A stretch of 64,000 bases of DNA from Nematostella vectensis (Eukaryota; Cnidaria; Anthozoa; Actiniaria; Edwardsiidae): contig NC_064048.1 in NCBI RefSeq assembly GCF_932526225.1, positions 273,340-337,339 on the forward strand, given 5' to 3'. The notes under the pieces are model-generated. The model searched no databases. It was not told the origin of the DNA and saw only the letters and a program-made list of their open reading frames with translations. Of this stretch, positions 10,336 to 19,353 are shown one piece after another (position 1 is the first letter of the stretch; the number at the start of each line of letters is the position of its first letter). Both the position numbers and the translations under genes were made by a program.

Positions 10336-11226
10336 ATGTATTCTATCCCTTTTGTGTTTAGTACTAGGCACAACCTTTTATGCATTTGTCATGTTGGTAT
10401 TTCTAAAGAATATTTCAGATTTTGGGGTGCTTTATGTGGTTTGTTTGCCAACAAAAGCTCGATTGCATCGCTTGCCTTATTACACAAGACCAGTCCTTAT
10501 GGCCGTATGGTGTCCTTCAATTCCCTTTGGGGAACCAATAAACCCAGAAATGGGGCTCAAAATCTCCTTCGGGAGAGCATAGAATTCCTTCGGGAAGCAA
10601 ACAAACCCAGAAATGGGGCTCAAAATGTGCTTCGGCACACTGAATATTCCCTTCGGGGAACTAGTAATCACAGCAATGTGATCTTAACTGTGCTTCGGCA
10701 CACTGAAAATTTCCTTCGGGAAACTAATAATCACAGCAATGTGACTGAAAGGCACTATAATGGCAAATATTGTGGAAACCAATTTGTGAACAAAAGTATT
10801 TTCGGGATACCTGTGTACATGTTGCTGTATTTGTCGGATAAAACAGGGCAAACAAATCACATTTTTAGCACTGTATATAATGATCGAAGTAATCTTGTTG
10901 ACGAATTCACCTCAAAAACTAGTAATAACAGTATAACAAATGCATTTGAGAAAACTATGCCTAGTATTGAAAACAAACATGATAATAATAAACATGCATC
11001 TTGTCCATCTATCAAGATCTCCAAGTGTATAGAAAATCATAGACATTCTCGAATATGTTCAAAGCAACTAAATCACAAATGTAGAGATAGAGAACCATCT
11101 AGAATATCCCTAAAAAAAGTTATGAGATTGCTCAGATATAGAAAGTTAAGAAAAAGACACAAAAAGATGATTATTAAGGGCACACCTGTTTCATCTGTTT
11201 TTTTACAGAATTGCTACAAACTATAA
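10336..11226 (+). CDS. basic ORF at Helentron 5' end
   Basis: 296 residues are open. No family was recognised. Residues 60-135 are encoded by the hairpin array and read as degenerate repeats (NKPRNGAQN, VLRHTE, NHSNV). The C-terminal 60 residues are strongly basic (KKVMRLLRYRKLRKRHKKM), which suggests nucleic-acid binding. The stop is 10 bp before the next ORF, in another frame. Whether this is translated or is an open frame across a structured leader cannot be told. A donor-like GAAG/GTGAGT near 10307 leaves room for a spliced leader. Confidence 0.4.
   Translation: MYSIPFVFSTRHNLLCICHVGISKEYFRFWGALCGLFANKSSIASLALLHKTSPYGRMVSFNSLWGTNKPRNGAQNLLRESIEFLREANKPRNGAQNVLRHTEYSLRGTSNHSNVILTVLRHTENFLRETNNHSNVTERHYNGKYCGNQFVNKSIFGIPVYMLLYLSDKTGQTNHIFSTVYNDRSNLVDEFTSKTSNNSITNAFEKTMPSIENKHDNNKHASCPSIKISKCIENHRHSRICSKQLNHKCRDREPSRISLKKVMRLLRYRKLRKRHKKMIIKGTPVSSVFLQNCYKL
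10520..10743 (+). ncRNA. array of 11 UUCG/GNRA tetraloop hairpins
   Basis: Eleven perfect 4-6 bp hairpins, each with a four-base loop, occupy 224 bp. Positions and loops: 10520-10533 TTTG; 10542-10553 GAAA; 10562-10575 TTCG; 10584-10595 TTCG; 10605-10616 GAAA; 10625-10638 TTCG; 10646-10659 TTCG; 10666-10681 GCAA; 10688-10701 TTCG; 10709-10722 TTCG; 10730-10743 GCAA. The order UUCG, GNRA, UUCG repeats with a period of about 63 bp. Stems differ between units by paired changes (CCCA/TGGG to CACA/TGTG; TCTCC/GGAGA to TGTGC/GCACA), and loop class is kept. All UUCG loops are closed by C-G on the plus strand, the Helentron sense strand. An RNA role is inferred. Confidence 0.8.
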
Positions 11227-11236
11227 CTATTGGAAA

Positions 11237-13162
11237 TTGAAATACATTAACAGACTTAATAGTTTCTATAGCTCCTTTTTTAGAGCAACTTGTAAAACAT
11301 CAGTGAGGTATAATGGATGTAAACAAACTCTTTTATTGTCTGGGGACATTGAATTGAATCCTGGTCCTGTAACTGATAATAATAATATTGAAGATATATG
11401 TTTATATAGTAATGGTGACTTTACGTTAAGATACCGAATGCTTCGACATGGTTTAACACCACTAGATGTTGGTGGAGGAGGTGATTGCTTTTTCAAATCA
11501 GTATCACATCAGCTATATGGTAATTCAAATAAACATGCAGAAATTAGAGCTTTAGGAGTAAGATATTTAAAGGACAATCCTGAACGATTTATTGAAAGTA
11601 TCATAGATTCATCTTGGTCACAGTATTTAACTAATATGTCTCTACAAGGAACATGGGCCAATCATATTATAATACAGGCTGTTGCTGATGCAATGAGTTT
11701 AAAGATTCATATTATAGAATCAGATTCAAATATTAGGGAAGTCACATTAGTTGAGCCAGCAAATACAATAATAAATAATATTAGAACAATATACATAGGA
11801 CATATTGGTCAAGTGCACTACGTATCAACATGTTCTGTTTCACATCAACAAAGTTCGAACAATATTGACAGGGAAAATACAATTTCGAGTCGTCCAGAAA
11901 AAAGAAAGCAAGCAAGTACAAGCAAAAGTTCTAATTCAAATGAAACAAAAAAGCAAGACAGGGCTACCTACATTAGGCAATACATGAAGGAATACAGGCA
12001 ATCCAAACAAAATAATACTTCACCAGAAAAAAAATCAAAGAGAAATGAATACCAAAGAAATTATAGAGAAATGAATGCATCACCAGAAAAGAAATTAAAG
12101 TGTAATGAATACCTAAGAAAATATAGAGAAATTAATTCATCACCAGAAAAGAAATTAAAGTGTAATGAATACCTAAGAAAATATAGAGAAATGAATGCAT
12201 CACCAGAAAAAAAATCAAAGAGAAATGAATACCAAAGAAAAAATAGAGAAATGAATGCATCACCGGAAAAGAAATCAAAGCGTAATGAATACCAAAGAAA
12301 ATATGGAGCTAACTCATCCATTGAATTTGCAATAAAGCGGTTCCATGAAATAGTAAACCAAGGCCCTCTGTATATTTGTATATGTTGTGATCAACTATGG
12401 TATAAACATAGTGTGAGTAGTACTACTAAGCTGAGACAATCAAATCCTGATGTTGTGAAATATCTATCAAATAAGATAAGTGTTGGTAACAAAGAATGGG
12501 TTTGTAGAACATGCTCTAATTATTTGCAAAAAAATAAAGTCCCACCATGTGCTGTAGCGAATGGTATGGCATTTCCAGATAAACCAGATTTCTTTGATCT
12601 CAATGAACTAGAATGTAGATTATTAGCTCCAAGAATTGCATTTCAAAAATTAATGCAGGCACCTAGGGGGAGACAGCTTAAGATACATGGAAATATTGTT
12701 AATGTACCTGCTGATGTAACTAATACAGTTAATATATTACCACGATTGCAAAATCAAACTGCTACAATTAAAGTTGATTTAAAGCGGATGCTGAAATATA
12801 AGAGTTCTGCACTGTCACTAAATGTAAGACCATATAAAGTACTTCAAGCAGCAAATTGGCTTATAACACATAGTAGTTTATATAGAGATGAAGGTATAGT
12901 ACTGAATAATGACTGGATCAATCAATACAACAGAGCTGATAATGATGAAATTAATGAGAAGGTACAGTCAGATACAATAGATGAAACTGATGACAATGAT
13001 ATTGATTCTGAAGGGCTAGACCAAAATGAATCACATGAAGATGAAGCAGAAACAATTGCTGGTGTTACTGATACTATGTTTACAGCAACTGACTTTTTAG
13101 AAGATAATGAAAGGCAAAACATATTAAATATTGCTCCAGGTGAAGGGAATAGACCAGTATAG
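11237..13162 (+). CDS. Helentron 2A-OTU protein, interrupted by LINE
   Basis: Residues 36-44 read GDIELNPGP, a 2A ribosome-skipping motif (11345-11368) preceded by LLLS as in other 2A sequences. An OTU cysteine protease domain follows: GGGGDCFF with Cys84, a WANHIIIQAVADAM block and a His near 194. Residues about 255-355 are a lysine-rich repeat. A Cys-rich segment (CICCDQLWY, CRTCSNY) and a NELECRLLAPRIAFQ block typical of the Helitron Rep N-terminal region then lead to an acidic linker. The last codons before the stop belong to the inserted LINE. The native frame resumes at 17909, so the full protein would have continued into Rep. The start is the first ATG after the previous stop. 2A would release the first 43 residues. 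Confidence 0.8.
   Translation: MKYINRLNSFYSSFFRATCKTSVRYNGCKQTLLLSGDIELNPGPVTDNNNIEDICLYSNGDFTLRYRMLRHGLTPLDVGGGGDCFFKSVSHQLYGNSNKHAEIRALGVRYLKDNPERFIESIIDSSWSQYLTNMSLQGTWANHIIIQAVADAMSLKIHIIESDSNIREVTLVEPANTIINNIRTIYIGHIGQVHYVSTCSVSHQQSSNNIDRENTISSRPEKRKQASTSKSSNSNETKKQDRATYIRQYMKEYRQSKQNNTSPEKKSKRNEYQRNYREMNASPEKKLKCNEYLRKYREINSSPEKKLKCNEYLRKYREMNASPEKKSKRNEYQRKNREMNASPEKKSKRNEYQRKYGANSSIEFAIKRFHEIVNQGPLYICICCDQLWYKHSVSSTTKLRQSNPDVVKYLSNKISVGNKEWVCRTCSNYLQKNKVPPCAVANGMAFPDKPDFFDLNELECRLLAPRIAFQKLMQAPRGRQLKIHGNIVNVPADVTNTVNILPRLQNQTATIKVDLKRMLKYKSSALSLNVRPYKVLQAANWLITHSSLYRDEGIVLNNDWINQYNRADNDEINEKVQSDTIDETDDNDIDSEGLDQNESHEDEAETIAGVTDTMFTATDFLEDNERQNILNIAPGEGNRPV
12021..12306 (+). repeat. 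60-bp in-frame coding repeat, about 5 copies
   Basis: The period is exactly 60 bp (20 codons) and encodes SPEKK(S/L)K(R/C)NEY(Q/L)RKYREMNA-like units. It is A-rich and very similar between copies. It lies between the OTU and Cys-rich parts of the Helentron protein and looks like a recently expanded basic linker. Confidence 0.9.
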
Positions 13163-13332
13163 ACCTCGTATACCCAGTATAGACCAGTATAGACCTCAGA
13201 ATAGACCTCGGTCAGCGGTTCGGGGACAAGATGGCAGCCATTTTTTCGGCTCCCCAAAAACGGCTAAATCCTGTTTAAATTTACGTGTTTATTTAAGTGT
13301 TTATTTACGTCTGTGTCATTGAAGCAAGGGCG

Positions 13333-14121
13333 ATGGATGAGACTCTACTCGAGAGGGTTAATTCGCTCGAAAAATCTATGGATTTTTTCAACAATCAGTT
13401 TGAACTGATCAAGAAGAAAGTCACAACGCTCGAAAGAGAGAACGAGGCATTAAGAGTCGAAAATAACGTCCTGAACTCACGTATATCTACAATCACCGAT
13501 AAGTTAAGAGACCAAGAGGCTATACTTGACGAACAGGAGCAATACATGAGGAGGGAGTGTTTGGAATTTAAAGGGATTCCTAGTCTGGAAGACGAGAATA
13601 CTAATGATCTTGTTATTCAAGTCGCTCAACTCGCTGGAGTCGAACTGGATGAGGATGATATTTCTATTAGTCATCGTCTCCCTGCGGCAAATAATAGAGA
13701 ATGGTCTGATTATGAAGGCAACGTCCATCCCCCATCGCCCCCTACTATCATTGCAAAGTTTGTGAGGAGAGATATCAAAGATGAAATCTACAAGGCTCGT
13801 TTTAGATTGAAGGACAAAACCACCCAGGACCTAGAAGATTTCAATTGCACGGATCACAGGAATCATATTTACATCGCGGAAAGTTTAACCCAGGCCAGGA
13901 AAAAATTGTTCAAAGCATGCCTAAAAGCGAAGAAGGATCTGAAGTTCGCCTATGCTGGGACTGCAAATGGAAAAGTTTATCTTAAAAAGGATAAGAAGAG
14001 TCGGGCAGTATACATCAACTCGCCTACCGACATAGCTAAGCTAAGAAGGTCTCATGCTATCCAGCCACCAATAGCTGATGTATCTAGAAGTTCAAGGCCA
14101 ATTGACCAAGCTTCATCGTGA
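13333..14121 (+). CDS. LINE ORF1, coiled-coil RNA-binding protein
   Basis: The ATG at 13333 (GGGCGATGG) is preferred over the longer frame starting at 13297. From it the protein is about 262 residues: a coiled coil at 5-75 (LERVNSLEKSMDFF and the heptads that follow), then YMRRECLEFKGIP and an RRM-like middle (ISHRLPA, PPTIIAKFVRRDIKDEIYKARF), then a basic C-terminal domain (LTQARKKLFKACLKAKK). This layout is that of L1-type ORF1 proteins, which form trimers and bind the element's RNA. ORF2 starts 126 bp downstream. No break is seen. Confidence 0.75.
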   Translation: MDETLLERVNSLEKSMDFFNNQFELIKKKVTTLERENEALRVENNVLNSRISTITDKLRDQEAILDEQEQYMRRECLEFKGIPSLEDENTNDLVIQVAQLAGVELDEDDISISHRLPAANNREWSDYEGNVHPPSPPTIIAKFVRRDIKDEIYKARFRLKDKTTQDLEDFNCTDHRNHIYIAESLTQARKKLFKACLKAKKDLKFAYAGTANGKVYLKKDKKSRAVYINSPTDIAKLRRSHAIQPPIADVSRSSRPIDQASS

Positions 14122-14247
14122 CTGGCAAAATTAAAAGATTACTAATTAGTGGACCCCTAACGGAGACAGATAAGTACTACCAATTAATTATGTGTAGCTT
14201 TTCCAAGTATGATTCCCTTATAGTTTTTTCTCTCGTTTATAATCTAG

Positions 14248-17200
14248 ATGACTTCTACTGAATGTCGTAACTGCCTTAAGGTAGTCAAGAAAAATTCTCG
14301 AGGAATCCAATGTGATATCTGTCTCGAATGGTTCCACTTAAAGTGTACTGTACTCTCAGTTAAAGAGTACAATTATTTTTCTAGAACAAATGATCTTTGG
14401 ATCTGTTTGTTTTGCCGCCATGCTATTTTTCCTTTCCAGTCTGCCAACAATACAGCTCTAGCCGAACTTGCTTATAACTCTAATGAGGCTTGTTTGTGCT
14501 CAAGGAAAATTGCTAATTTAAATCTAGATTCTCTGCCATGCTTTGATGTAATGTCTTCTCTTGAAAAGATTTCCAGCCTTTCCAACATTGATATTGATTC
14601 TCAATTGCCACTTTCTATAAATTTTGATTATTTTTCTGCACATGATTTTCATTCAAATGTAGAGATCCAATCCTCCCTAGCTGAAAAAGCATTTTCTGCT
14701 TTGCACTTTAATATCAGAAGTCTATCCAAAAATTTTGATCGCTTTTGCCATCTGCTGGATGAACTACAGAATCCTTTTCCTGTTATCGGTCTGTCTGAAA
14801 CCAAAATCTTGGATGGGCTTCCCCCTCTTACAAATACCTGCATGACAGGTTATAATTTTCTCTCACAGCCAACACTGTCAGATGCAGGGGGGGTTGGATT
14901 CTACATCAAAAATAATCTGGTATACTCAAAAAGGGATGATTTTTGTTGTTCCAAGCCAGAACTTGAGTCACTTTGGGTTGAAATTGAAATCCCTCAGCAA
15001 CGTAATATTGTCTGTGGGACTATTTATCGACATCCAAATAGTAATCTAGATACAACCCTCAATTTTTTATATGATATTGTGGAACGAGTAAGCAAAGAAA
15101 ACAAGTTCTGTTTAATAATGGGCGATTTTAATTTGAATTTGCTCAATTATGACTCTAATTCTGACACAAATGACTTTGTAAATAGCCTGGGTGCTTACCA
15201 CTTTCACCCTCATATATTAAAGCCCACCAGAATCACTGAACACTCGGCAACTTTAATCGATAACATTTTTTTCAATTCCCTGGAACATCAGACCCTAAGT
15301 GGAAATATACTTACTGGAATTACAGATCATCTTCCTAATTTCTTAATTATTAATAAATTAGCACCTTTACCCCAGAGTTACAAAATGTACAAACGAGATT
15401 TCTCCAAGCTTGATAAAGAAGCATTATTATCAGATATTCAGTCCATCAACTGGATCGATGTCCTACCATCTAATGATGGATCGAAAAATGTTAACGATAT
15501 ATTTCAATCCTTTTTCTCAAATATTTCTGCTATTATTGACAAACATGTTCCCCTGAGGAAACGGACAAGAAAGGAGATTAAATCACTTTCCAAGCCTTGG
15601 ATTACCAAGGGCATTATAACATCAATCAAGTTGAAGGACAAATTCTATAAAAAATATCTTGTATCTAGAAGTGAGTACTACCTCTCAAAATACAAATGCT
15701 ATCGCAATAAGATTAGTCAGCTTATTAGAACTAGCAAACAGAACTACTATCAGAATTACTTTGCCACCAATAGTAAGAATATAAAAAATATTTGGTCAGG
15801 TATTAAGGAATTGATAACAACAAAGCCTACTTGCTCAAACCAACCCTCCAAACTTATCATTAATAATAAGACAGCCAAAGACCCCAAAGCTATTGCAATA
15901 GCCTTTAATAACTTTTTTGCTACAATTGGTAGTCAGCTTGCTAGTAAAATTCCACATGTAGATAGAAGTCCTGAATCCTTCCTTGGTCCACCGCTAGTAA
16001 ACAGTTTTGTCCTTTCTCCGGTCACAGCATCTGAGATAGAGGATATTATTTCTGGGTTAAATCCCTCCAAGGCATCAGGTCCTTATAGCATCCCAGTTTG
16101 CCTTCTAAAATTTTTGAAGTCCTATTCATCAGTACCCTTGGAAATATTATACAATCACTCATTTAGTAATGGCTGTGTCCCGGATCAGTTTAAAATTGCA
16201 AAAACAATTCCAATTCATAAAAAAGATTCAGCTAGCTGCATGGATAATTATAGACCAATCTCGCTGCTTTCAATTTTTAACAAAATCTTGGAGAAACTAA
16301 TGTATAAAAGACTTATTGCCTTTATTAACAAATATAATATTCTCTATGACAAGCAATTTGGATTCCGAGAGCAACACACTACTTTTCATGCAACACTTCT
16401 AATTGTAGACAAAATTCAAAGGGCTATAGAGGAGGGCCAGTATTCCTGTGGGATATTTCTCGACTTCTCAAAAGCATTTGACACAGTTGATCATAAAATT
16501 CTTATTAGCAAACTTGCTCACTACGGAATTCGTGGAATTGCAAATGAATGGTTTTCATCATACTTGTCAAATAGAAGGCAATTTGTGTCAGTTAATAATT
16601 CAGAATCTGATGAAGTTGTCCTCACTCATGGAGTCCCACAGGGTTCAGTACTTGGCCCCCTCTTATTTATTATTTATATCAATGACTTTCATAGATGCAG
16701 TAGTATATTTGATTTTCATATCTTTGCTGATGACACTAACCTATTTTACTCGAACAGTAGTTTGCTTGCTCTGGAATCCTGTATCAACGAAAATCTTCTT
16801 CATGTTTCTAGCTGGCTTGCTGCCAATAAGCTCTCTCTAAATATCGATAAAACAAACTTCATCATTTTTCATCCACCACAGAAAATCTCTAATTATACTC
16901 TAAGTATTAAGATAAATGGCAAATGCATCAAGAAAGAGAAGTACATCAAATATCTAGGCATCTATATTGACTCCCATCTTAGCTGGAAATATCAGATACT
17001 TCATATAGCTAAAAAGATTAAACGTTGCATTGGTGTTCTCTCAAAAATAAGACATTATGTAAATATTTCAGTCCTAAAAATGCTTTACTATACATTATTA
17101 TTTCCATTTCTAACTTACTCAGTTGTGACCTGGGGCAACACCTATGCAACTACTCTTAAGCCCCTTTTTATACTTCAGAAAAGGGCAATTAGAATATTAA

Positions 17201-17559
17201 CTTTTTCTGATTTTAGGACCCCTTCAAATCCATTATTCTACCAACTTAGTCTCCTCAAACTTCATGACATAATCTATCTTAACAATGCACTGTTTATGTA
17301 TGACTTCCATTCAGATCATTTGCCATCTGTCTTCAAATCATTTTTCACAAATATTAACAGGATACATCAATATAATACAAGACTTGCTAGTAGGAAGACT
17401 TATTACCTGCCTAAGATACGCACAAACTATGGCAAATTTAATATTCGCTTTCTTGGTGTAAAAATCTGGAACGATATTCAGGATGATTATAAATCTGAAT
17501 CTCGCTCCAGTTTCAAGACACAAATGATCAGCTCTCTTTTAGATCGTTACAAAAGCTAA
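14248..17559 (+). CDS. LINE ORF2: PHD finger, endonuclease, reverse transcriptase
   Basis: 1103 residues, uninterrupted. Residues 5-57 are a PHD-type zinc finger (CRNCLK, CDICLEWFHLKC, CLFC). The AP endonuclease runs from about 150 to 370: NIRSLSKNF, GLSETKI, MGDFNLN and TDHLPN. RT runs from about 590 to 870: IPIHKKD, YRPISLLSIF, FLDFSKAFDTVDH with the first Asp, GVPQGSVLGPLLF, and FADDTNLFY with the paired Asp. A thumb/C-terminal region ends in FLGVKIWNDI. All catalytic residues that can be judged are present. It would nick chromosomal DNA and copy the element RNA at the nick. The PHD finger places it among CR1/L2-like clades; the exact clade is not decided. Confidence 0.9.
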   Translation: MTSTECRNCLKVVKKNSRGIQCDICLEWFHLKCTVLSVKEYNYFSRTNDLWICLFCRHAIFPFQSANNTALAELAYNSNEACLCSRKIANLNLDSLPCFDVMSSLEKISSLSNIDIDSQLPLSINFDYFSAHDFHSNVEIQSSLAEKAFSALHFNIRSLSKNFDRFCHLLDELQNPFPVIGLSETKILDGLPPLTNTCMTGYNFLSQPTLSDAGGVGFYIKNNLVYSKRDDFCCSKPELESLWVEIEIPQQRNIVCGTIYRHPNSNLDTTLNFLYDIVERVSKENKFCLIMGDFNLNLLNYDSNSDTNDFVNSLGAYHFHPHILKPTRITEHSATLIDNIFFNSLEHQTLSGNILTGITDHLPNFLIINKLAPLPQSYKMYKRDFSKLDKEALLSDIQSINWIDVLPSNDGSKNVNDIFQSFFSNISAIIDKHVPLRKRTRKEIKSLSKPWITKGIITSIKLKDKFYKKYLVSRSEYYLSKYKCYRNKISQLIRTSKQNYYQNYFATNSKNIKNIWSGIKELITTKPTCSNQPSKLIINNKTAKDPKAIAIAFNNFFATIGSQLASKIPHVDRSPESFLGPPLVNSFVLSPVTASEIEDIISGLNPSKASGPYSIPVCLLKFLKSYSSVPLEILYNHSFSNGCVPDQFKIAKTIPIHKKDSASCMDNYRPISLLSIFNKILEKLMYKRLIAFINKYNILYDKQFGFREQHTTFHATLLIVDKIQRAIEEGQYSCGIFLDFSKAFDTVDHKILISKLAHYGIRGIANEWFSSYLSNRRQFVSVNNSESDEVVLTHGVPQGSVLGPLLFIIYINDFHRCSSIFDFHIFADDTNLFYSNSSLLALESCINENLLHVSSWLAANKLSLNIDKTNFIIFHPPQKISNYTLSIKINGKCIKKEKYIKYLGIYIDSHLSWKYQILHIAKKIKRCIGVLSKIRHYVNISVLKMLYYTLLFPFLTYSVVTWGNTYATTLKPLFILQKRAIRILTFSDFRTPSNPLFYQLSLLKLHDIIYLNNALFMYDFHSDHLPSVFKSFFTNINRIHQYNTRLASRKTYYLPKIRTNYGKFNIRFLGVKIWNDIQDDYKSESRSSFKTQMISSLLDRYKS

Positions 17560-17879
17560 CTCTATTATTGTTGTAATTTACAAACTTAAGATTCTCTCCT
17601 ATATATAAATGATCCCTATAATCGACCTCCCCTTGCTTGTGCGTGTTTTGTTCTTGTGCGTGCATCTATTGTCGTCTGTTTTTCGTTTCTGTTTGTATTG
17701 ATATTATATTGATGTATCATGTTGTTTACCCATGCAATTTTCCGCTTGACCTAGCCGCTTAAGCTCGATTAGCTATGCTATTTCTTAATGCGGCTGGTGC
17801 CCAATTATAAAAATTATATTTATTTTTCTCCTTTTCTTATTTAATAAGTAATATCTGTATAATAGAGGGTGCTAATAAA

Positions 17880-17908
17880 ATATGTTGTTGTTATGTTGTT
17901 GTTGTTGT
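17880..17908 (+). repeat. LINE 3' tail of TGTTG/TTG repeats
   Basis: The LINE ends ATATGTTGTTGTTATGTTG followed by TTG repeats, directly before the right target duplication. Short-repeat tails instead of poly(A) are usual for CR1/L2-group elements. Confidence 0.75.
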
Positions 17909-18314
17909 TAGACCATTAAGTGTTTTTAGAGACAAATATTGTGAAGAGTTAGCATACCCTGGAATATTTCTTGGACAACCACGAATTGACAATAAACAAA
18001 GATTAGTCGATATTAACTATAGTGATATATGTAAATCAGAGTTGAGACGGTCTGACAGACGAGCTGCAGTGTGCATTGAAAATATATTTTACAAAACAAA
18101 AAAGTTGCAAATGAAAATTCTCTTAGAAAAATCACATATAGCTCTGAGAAAATGTAAGGGAAACAACAAAAATATTACTGCTGGACAACTTAAACAGCAA
18201 GGATCAATAGACAGATTGATTCGTCATGATGATGGATACAAATTTTTAAATGCATTGAGAGGTTCACCTCCATACTTTGAAAAAGCTAAAAAAAGATCTG
18301 TTTGCAATGATTAG
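17909..18314 (+). pseudogene. Helentron protein, part downstream of the LINE
   Basis: This continues the ORF at 11237 after the LINE: LSVFRDKYCEELAYPGIFLGQPR, a conserved Helitron block before Rep, and then LNALRGSPPYFEKAKK. The frame runs into a stop at 18312-18314 because an A-run at 18289-18295 has seven A. With six the frame would continue into the Rep ORF (KDLFAMIRQLG), and the next frame does exactly that. Confidence 0.75.
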
Positions 18315-19353
18315 GCAGTTAGGTCCTGCTACACTATTTTGTAGTTTCTCATCAGCTGAAACACAATGGATGCACCTACTTAGAATACTTGGTCAGCTTG
18401 TAGACAATAAGGAATACACTGATGAACAAATAGACAATTTTAATTGGGATGACAGGTGTCGCTTAATTCAGAGTGACCCTGTGACATGTGCAAGACACTT
18501 TGATTATCAAGTTAATCAATTTTTAACAAACTTCTTGTTCAGTTCTGCTCAACCTTTAGGTAAAATATCTTACTGGTTTTACCGTGTAGAATATCAGCAA
18601 AGAGGGTCTCCTCATATACATATGCTGATGTGGCTTGAAGATGCACCACAATTTCAAATAGATAGTGATGAAGATGTCACATCATTTATTGATAAGATAA
18701 TAACTTGCCAAAAGCCAGTAGACAATGCTGATTTACTAGTCTTGGTTAATAGACAGGTACATAGACATTCGCATACATGCCGTAAAAATACAAGTAGCAA
18801 ATGTAGATTTAACTATCCACAGCCACCAATAAAGCAAACTATGATAATATATCCTCTAGATGAGGATACACCCGAAAAGGAAATAAAAATATATAGAGAT
18901 AATTGGAAGGCAATTCAAGTGTATCTAGATGAAAGCAAAGAAGGTGAAGATATTACATTTGACCAGTTACTCGTGAACCTTAATATCACTAAACAAAACT
19001 ATTTACTTGCTGTAAGTTCATCGATTAACACACCTACAGTGTTTCTGAAAAGAAATCCCAATGAATTACGCATAAATAATTACAACCCTGATTGTCTCTC
19101 TGCATGGAGAGCTAACATGGATATACAGTTTGTCTTAGATGTCTATGCATGTGCTGTGTACATAGTGAATTATATATCAAAAGGCCAGAAAGGCATGAGT
19201 GAACTTTTAAGAGAGGCATGTACTAAAGCTAGGCAAGGTAATAAAACAATAAAACAACAAGTAAGGGATATTGGAAGTAAGTTCCTCAATAATGTTGAGA
19301 TAAGTGCACAAGAAGCAGTGTACATTGTGTTACAGCTTCCAATGAGAAAATAA
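18277..19353 (+). CDS. Helentron Rep (HUH endonuclease) domain
   Basis: The Rep domain carries QLGPATLFCSFSSAETQW and the HUH motif in GSPHIHMLMW (residues about 111-114, two His around one hydrophobic residue). Metal-ligand region sequence HRHSHTCRKN follows, then the tyrosine block AVYIVNYISKGQKG near 295. HUH Rep cuts one strand and starts rolling-circle transfer. The apparent ATG at 18277 lies just before the A-run frameshift, so the true N-terminal part is encoded upstream. TAA at 19351-19353 interrupts the frame in a conserved stretch (LPMRK, stop, SRQITFINTSPP); a single base change from TCA would explain it. Confidence 0.8.
   Translation: MKKLKKDLFAMIRQLGPATLFCSFSSAETQWMHLLRILGQLVDNKEYTDEQIDNFNWDDRCRLIQSDPVTCARHFDYQVNQFLTNFLFSSAQPLGKISYWFYRVEYQQRGSPHIHMLMWLEDAPQFQIDSDEDVTSFIDKIITCQKPVDNADLLVLVNRQVHRHSHTCRKNTSSKCRFNYPQPPIKQTMIIYPLDEDTPEKEIKIYRDNWKAIQVYLDESKEGEDITFDQLLVNLNITKQNYLLAVSSSINTPTVFLKRNPNELRINNYNPDCLSAWRANMDIQFVLDVYACAVYIVNYISKGQKGMSELLREACTKARQGNKTIKQQVRDIGSKFLNNVEISAQEAVYIVLQLPMRK

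Larger units (their letters stand above)
13157..17908 (+). mobile_element. full-length CR1/L2-group LINE inserted in the Helentron
   Basis: TAGACCA occurs at 13150-13156 and 17909-17915, a 7-bp duplication around a 4752-bp insert. Removing the insert joins the Helentron codons for GNRP to LSVFRDK in frame, which fixes the insertion site. The insert holds a 5' UTR, ORF1, ORF2, a 3' UTR and a tail of TGTTG/TTG repeats. Both ORFs are open. The 5' end begins with short reiterations of AGACCAGTAT-like sequence. This is the best-preserved element in the window and may be recent. Confidence 0.85.

Noticed and set aside
12061-12321. 86-codon minus frame
   Set aside because: Antisense shadow of the 60-bp coding repeat in the Helentron protein.
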